Part shown: positions 59,831-64,000 of the stretch, one piece after another
Numbering within the stretch: the stretch's first letter is position 1
Layout: every line of letters begins with the position of its first letter
NCBI GenBank assembly: GCA_905250115.1
Contig: CAJNOI010000181.1
Coordinates: forward strand, 111,453-175,452
Length of the DNA: 64,000 nt
Direction of reading: 5' to 3'
Origin: Adineta steineri
Lineage: Eukaryota; Rotifera; Eurotatoria; Adinetida; Adinetidae
Translations under genes and position numbers: made by a program
Notes under the pieces: generated by a model
Databases searched by the model: none
Told to the model about the DNA's origin: nothing
What the model saw: the letters and a program-made list of their open reading frames with translations, nothing else

Positions 59831-61211
59831 AGTTCTTTTCATTTAACTAAAGACTAAATACAATAAATAATTTTACCTTCATTTTCTTTTTGCGTCTTAA
59901 ATAAAAATAAATTCATAATACTATAACAAAAAACAAGTAAAATTGTAGAATTTATTATTTATTAGAGATTACAATACTCAATTATATGTATCTATGAATT
60001 GCGAAACCAGTTCATATGATCTAAAATAAGTGCAGTGAATAAGCATAAATAATTGACAAACTAGGAGTAATACGGAGATACTTTGGCGATGTTCATTACT
60101 GCCTCCTTATCTAGATATAATTTTAATGATAATAAGTGTTGATATTCGATTAATAAAAGATACAACGAAAAAGTGAAAGATATTTATTTGTCTTTAGCTT
60201 GCACATCTATTAGAATTGATTTGAAGCAATGTTATTATCCAAGGTAAGCGCTAGTATACAAAGATATTTGTAGGCATATGTACATAGATAAATTATTAGA
60301 ACTTCAAATTCTATTTGAAAAATATATTATTGAGCCTATTACGATAGTCTATGTAAAAGATCCTTTTGATGTAACTGATTTAACTATGACAAAACTACGA
60401 AATACACAAGAAATCAGAGTTATCTTGATCTAATAAATCGTATATGATAACTATCACTCTGTATTTCCCTCTCACATCTTTATTATTGACGAATCTTATG
60501 GTTTATATTTCTAATACTACCTTTTCAAATTGCAGTCATTATCTTATGTTTTTCGCCTATTACTACAGATTACATTCCAAACAGAAAGTAAATATTTTTA
60601 TTTGACTTCCTCTACAGAGAAGCGTCTGAAGATTGCTAGAACATATCAAAAGTTTTAGCTAAACACGACTACTTTCTTCTCGATATCATGTGTTTTTTTC
60701 AAATCTGTTGTGAAATATGTATTCAAGAATGCAATATATATCTGCGCTGAATTCTTCAATATATAATAACTCAAACCAAAATGCGCTTTTTTCAACTTAT
60801 AAGCTTGCATCATTCTCAATCTTAACAAGATCTCTATAGAAAGACTATATTGCACTTAAACAACGATTCATCATTCCATGTCGTTGAGTCATACAAAATA
60901 AATATATTATTTCATAACATCATAAAAAAAACTTTGAAACTATGGGATGTAAATAGATTTAATTGGTTAATATTTTAGGCATGTGACTTAGTCATTTTGG
61001 TGTATCTTTTTGATGAAATAAAAGAATAGAGTATTGTGATGATTGTAAAGTTCTTTTTTTTGTCTTTTCTGTTGTTATAAAACATGGTTTGTCTGATAAG
61101 ATAATGTTGGATGAATAAAAGAAGAAGAAGAATGTGTCTATGAGTCGTCGAACATATTCTTCTTTTTCATCATATCATAGACACTTCTAAATTTTTCTTT
61201 ATAAAATAAAT
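59831..61211. other. Intergenic stretch
   Basis: About 1.4 kb, AT-rich. A small inverted repeat (gtgtctatgag near 61133 and catagacac near 61184) lies in the likely leader of the Rab gene. A 66-codon minus frame (60655-60855) is not credited. Confidence 0.45.
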
Positions 61212-62033
61212 ATGGCCAAATCAAGTGGAGGAAATGAATATGATTTTATATTTAAATTAGTTCTTATAGGTGATAGTTCTGTTGGAAAGGTAGGAAATAA
61301 ATTTTATTTAAATTAATAATTATTTTTAATTTTAAGAGTAATCTTTTATTACGTTTCACTCGTAATGAATTTCGTCTTGATACTCAATCAACAATTGGAG
61401 TTGAATTTTCTAATAAAGGACTTGTCGTTGAAGGTAAAAAAATAAAAGCACAAGTTTGGGTAAGTTTTATTTTATTCGAAAAATTTCTTTCTAACTTGTT
61501 ATCATTATATATAGGATACAGCAGGTCAAGAACGTTTTAAAACTGTTATACCACAATTTTATCGCGGTAGTGAAGGTGCTTTAGCTGTATTTGATTTAAC
61601 TAAACCTGATTCATTTGATCATATGATAACATGGATAGAAGAATTACATCGACATACACCAGCAGATTTACCAATTGTATTAATTGGAAATAAATCTGAT
61701 TTAGTTGATCAACGTAAAATATCGCAAGAGAAAGCAACAAATCTTGCAAAAGAATTAAATGTATCCTATTTGGAAACATCCGCACTTAATGCATCGAACG
61801 TTGAGCAAGCATTTCAAACACTTGTTACAAGTATTTTTTATAAAAAAACGCCAAAATCAGTATCAGTAGAAAATCCATCAGCAACAAAAACAACATCATC
61901 AATAGAACCTGGATTAAGTATAACTGCTCCACGGGAAGATCAGGTTGAGATCGTATCAACTCCAAAATCATTTCGTCTAGATAAGAGTTCTACAAAACCT
62001 GTTAATCAAAAAAAGAGTGGTGGTTGTTGTTAA
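61212..62033 (+). CDS. Rab11-like small GTPase
   Basis: Three phase-0 exons, 61212-61289, 61337-61459, 61515-62033; 239 residues. Rab GTPases control vesicle traffic; Rab11 acts at recycling endosomes. Complete nucleotide-binding motifs: GDSSVGKS, TIGVEF, WDTAGQE, GNKSD, ETSA. RFTRNEF and [15 protein letters not shown] match Rab11 best. The switch-II follow-up reads [16 protein letters not shown] where Rab11 has a different RAITSAYYRGAVGAL, so this is a divergent member. The C terminus ends GGCC, a double-cysteine geranylgeranylation site. The long Ser/Thr hypervariable tail is lineage-specific. Confidence 0.9.
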
Positions 62034-62264
62034 ACATTTTTAATTAGCTATTTTTTATAAAATGTTTCTTTTTTTTATGAAATTTTAATTCTAGCTCTTT
62101 TGATAACATATATAATGAAGATGAAATATTGTACATGATCATACAAGAAATATTCTTATTTTTTTTACTACCTATCACTCGTTTTCTATTATTTAAAAGA
62201 AGAAGAAAAAAAAACTCGCATTTAAAATATACAAAAATATTCTACACAAGAAGAATTAATAAAA

Positions 62265-63536
62265 TTATACAATGCTATTCGTTCCAGTTGAATTAGATGT
62301 AAATTCTTTAGATAATGCTAATAATTGATTTGTATCAGTACTACTAACTGTCGAACCAGCAGGAATAATAGCCGTTTGAATAATATGTGATAGAGCTGAT
62401 GATGTATAAGTCGATCGACGATGAGATGATGGAGACGCAGTAAGTTGTGTAGTATTAAGAATATTTTCTTCAGTAAATTGTTTCTTTTTTATTGGATAGA
62501 TATCATTAGTTTTTGGTTTTATAGATCCATCAGGCCAATGAACATGTTGTTTTTTAAGAGAATTTGTACGAGATAAACTTGGATTTATATTATTTTCAGA
62601 TATTACATATCCATTTTCATTGCCTGATTCTACATAGGGACCATTATACGAACTAAATAGATTCATAACAGAAGAAGAATAAATTTTTTTTAATTATATA
62701 CCGTAGGGACTCTGCCCGTTTCGTATTCATCATCATACGGAGGGATGGATTGTCCATCAATTTTATGTGTGGTCTTCTTGCTAAGCTGAAAAGAAAAACA
62801 ATATTTAATGAAAGATCAACATAATTTAGACTAAAAAAAAACATGTGCAGAATCAAAAAGATATATATGTAATAAAATGTGAACAAATAAATTAAAGCTA
62901 AGATACCGACACCAAATACACATCGAACACAAAACTCTAACATATATATATAAATCTCATTTTTTTTGTTTTATTCGATTACATTCACATACATAAGGAT
63001 CCCACATATGATGTGGTAATGAATTCGAATTAATTAGTAACTCATCATTGTTAGTAATAATAGCAAAAGAAGATGGTGGACGACGAGCAGGAATATTTTG
63101 CCAACAGCTGTGAATGAATGAATGAATAATTTGAAGGACATGTGTTTATTCTGTGTGAATTAGCATAATCATCACACATTATTATATATCAGTATAAGCA
63201 AGAGGAAGAAGAAAGCAGCGATTTGAAAAAAGGCAAACTTACGAGAACTGAACGAGAAAAGTGACTTCGATGTCTGTAAATATAATGTTTTACTTTAGAA
63301 TTCTTTCGATTCAATACAATCATCTAACAAGTAATAAAGAACTCAATACTTACTGACGCCGTATACAACAAATGGCAATTACAATAATAGGAATAAGAAG
63401 AGCACCAACTGTAATTAAGAGCCAAATAGCTATTTCACCTCCGTTTTGACCTATAAATTTTTCATTATTATTTAATATAATGAAATCAAAAAAAATTTCA
63501 TTTGAATAACTTACGTTGTGCGTATTGAGGAAGCAT
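62265..63536 (-). CDS. One-pass membrane protein with cytoplasmic tail, unknown
   Basis: Five exons join in frame: 63515-63536, 63354-63450, 62993-63107, 62739-62785, 62265-62652; 222 residues. The first exon is 22 nt. A short outer N terminus (MLPQYAQRQNGGE) precedes one hydrophobic helix (IAIWLLITVGALLIPIIVIAI), two Cys and basic residues (CCIRR), then a tail rich in Asn, Ser and Pro. There is no signal peptide, so type III insertion is likely. The fourth exon's donor (gtatga at 62738 downward) was chosen because the later gtatat donor breaks the frame. A 31-nt stretch, 63243-63273, is bordered by splice-like sites but would shift the frame if included. Family not recognised. Confidence 0.55.
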
Positions 63537-64000
63537 TCATACAGTTTGTCAATAGAACATAATATACTAAGAAAAATGTGAATGATTTTATGCGTTGTCG
63601 ATGACGAGAGTCCTTGTTTTTATTTCTCTTTCTTTCTTTCTTTCTTTTCTATGTCTGTCTACGTCTATTGCGCAAATAATATAATACTATATATCGAAAT
63701 GTACTGATGTAACCAACTCTTAGATCTTTTTGTACACAAGTAAACGACGAGGTAGAAGCTCAATTGTTATTATCCTTTCTTTCTCTCACTATAGCTGTGA
63801 GTAAAAAAAAGAATAATGGAGTTGACCTGCCGCAAGAAAGAAAATTATAGTAACGAACATACATACATGCAACTCGTCGTCTCTTATTATATGATTGAAA
63901 TGAGTAGTGACTGGTTTCCTCGTTACATACATTTACTTTTATTCCGCATTGATTTTTTTTTTCTGTTCTCTTCTTTCAAAGAACGAAGTGATGACGATTA
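63537..64000. other. Upstream region with CTTT microsatellite
   Basis: Presumed promoter and leader of the minus-strand membrane protein. A CTTT run spans about 63626-63648. No gene seen to the window end. Confidence 0.45.

Overview
The window is animal nuclear DNA: AT-rich, dense with protein genes, and cut by very short GT-AG introns (mostly about 45-70 nt). It carries metazoan genes throughout (kindlin, AF10, IFT43, ANAPC5, mahogunin, NWD-type NACHT-WD40). Gene content, intron size, composition and scattered short G-rich repeats resembling TGTGGG fit a rotifer, most likely a bdelloid. That assignment is inference; no species marker lies in the window. One 100-N assembly gap (6029-6128) is present. 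Exon coordinates were derived by hand from reading frame, splice consensus and similarity to remembered families.

Layout, left to right. 2-2555 (+) is the 3' part of POLG. It converges on an F-box/LRR gene, 2823-5227 (-), whose leucine-rich array is built from identical 84-nt exons. After a repeat-bearing spacer with the gap come a mahogunin-type E3 ligase (MGRN1-like, 7377-8788, -) and, divergently, an AF10/MLLT10 homologue (8977-11193, +). A small secreted/one-pass membrane protein lies at 12387-12827. A 9-kb NACHT-WD40 gene (NWD1/NWD2 family, 15488-24598, +) follows, then a rhodopsin-type GPCR (25631-27179) with a small CAAX-box protein just behind it (27284-27541). NTF2 (28568-29064, -) is head-to-head with kindlin (29455-32921, +).

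The 32.9-34.7 kb spacer is a transposon dump: a foldback element, a MITE copy and a tRNA-derived SINE. Two intronless EamA/SLC35G transporters in tandem (34706-37622, -) are followed on + by SLC25A42, FBXO28 and a seryl-tRNA-synthetase-like paralogue (SLIMP-like, 41628-43950). ANAPC5 (44061-48081, -, 18 exons) carries two different MITEs in one intron. Centrin-3 and IFT43 are closely spaced on + (48962-50870). Next come a large inverted repeat and a piggyBac-type MITE. Two tandem RING/B-box/coiled-coil genes (52234-57195, -) follow, the distal one lacking its RING. The last genes are a beta-thymosin-like repeat protein (59339-59830), a Rab11-like GTPase (61212-62033) and an unrecognised one-pass membrane protein (62265-63536, -).

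Themes: cilium/centriole (CETN3, IFT43), cytoskeleton/adhesion (kindlin, thymosin-like), mitochondrion (POLG, SLC25A42, SerRS-like) and ubiquitin ligases (MGRN1, FBXO28, F-box/LRR, ANAPC5, RING/B-box). Apart from tandem duplicates the genes look like an ordinary eukaryotic mixture rather than one pathway. The most unusual items are the one-repeat-per-exon LRR array, the SerRS-like paralogue lacking its motif 3, the thymosin-like repeat protein, and a diverse set of non-autonomous transposons, several with clear termini and target duplications.
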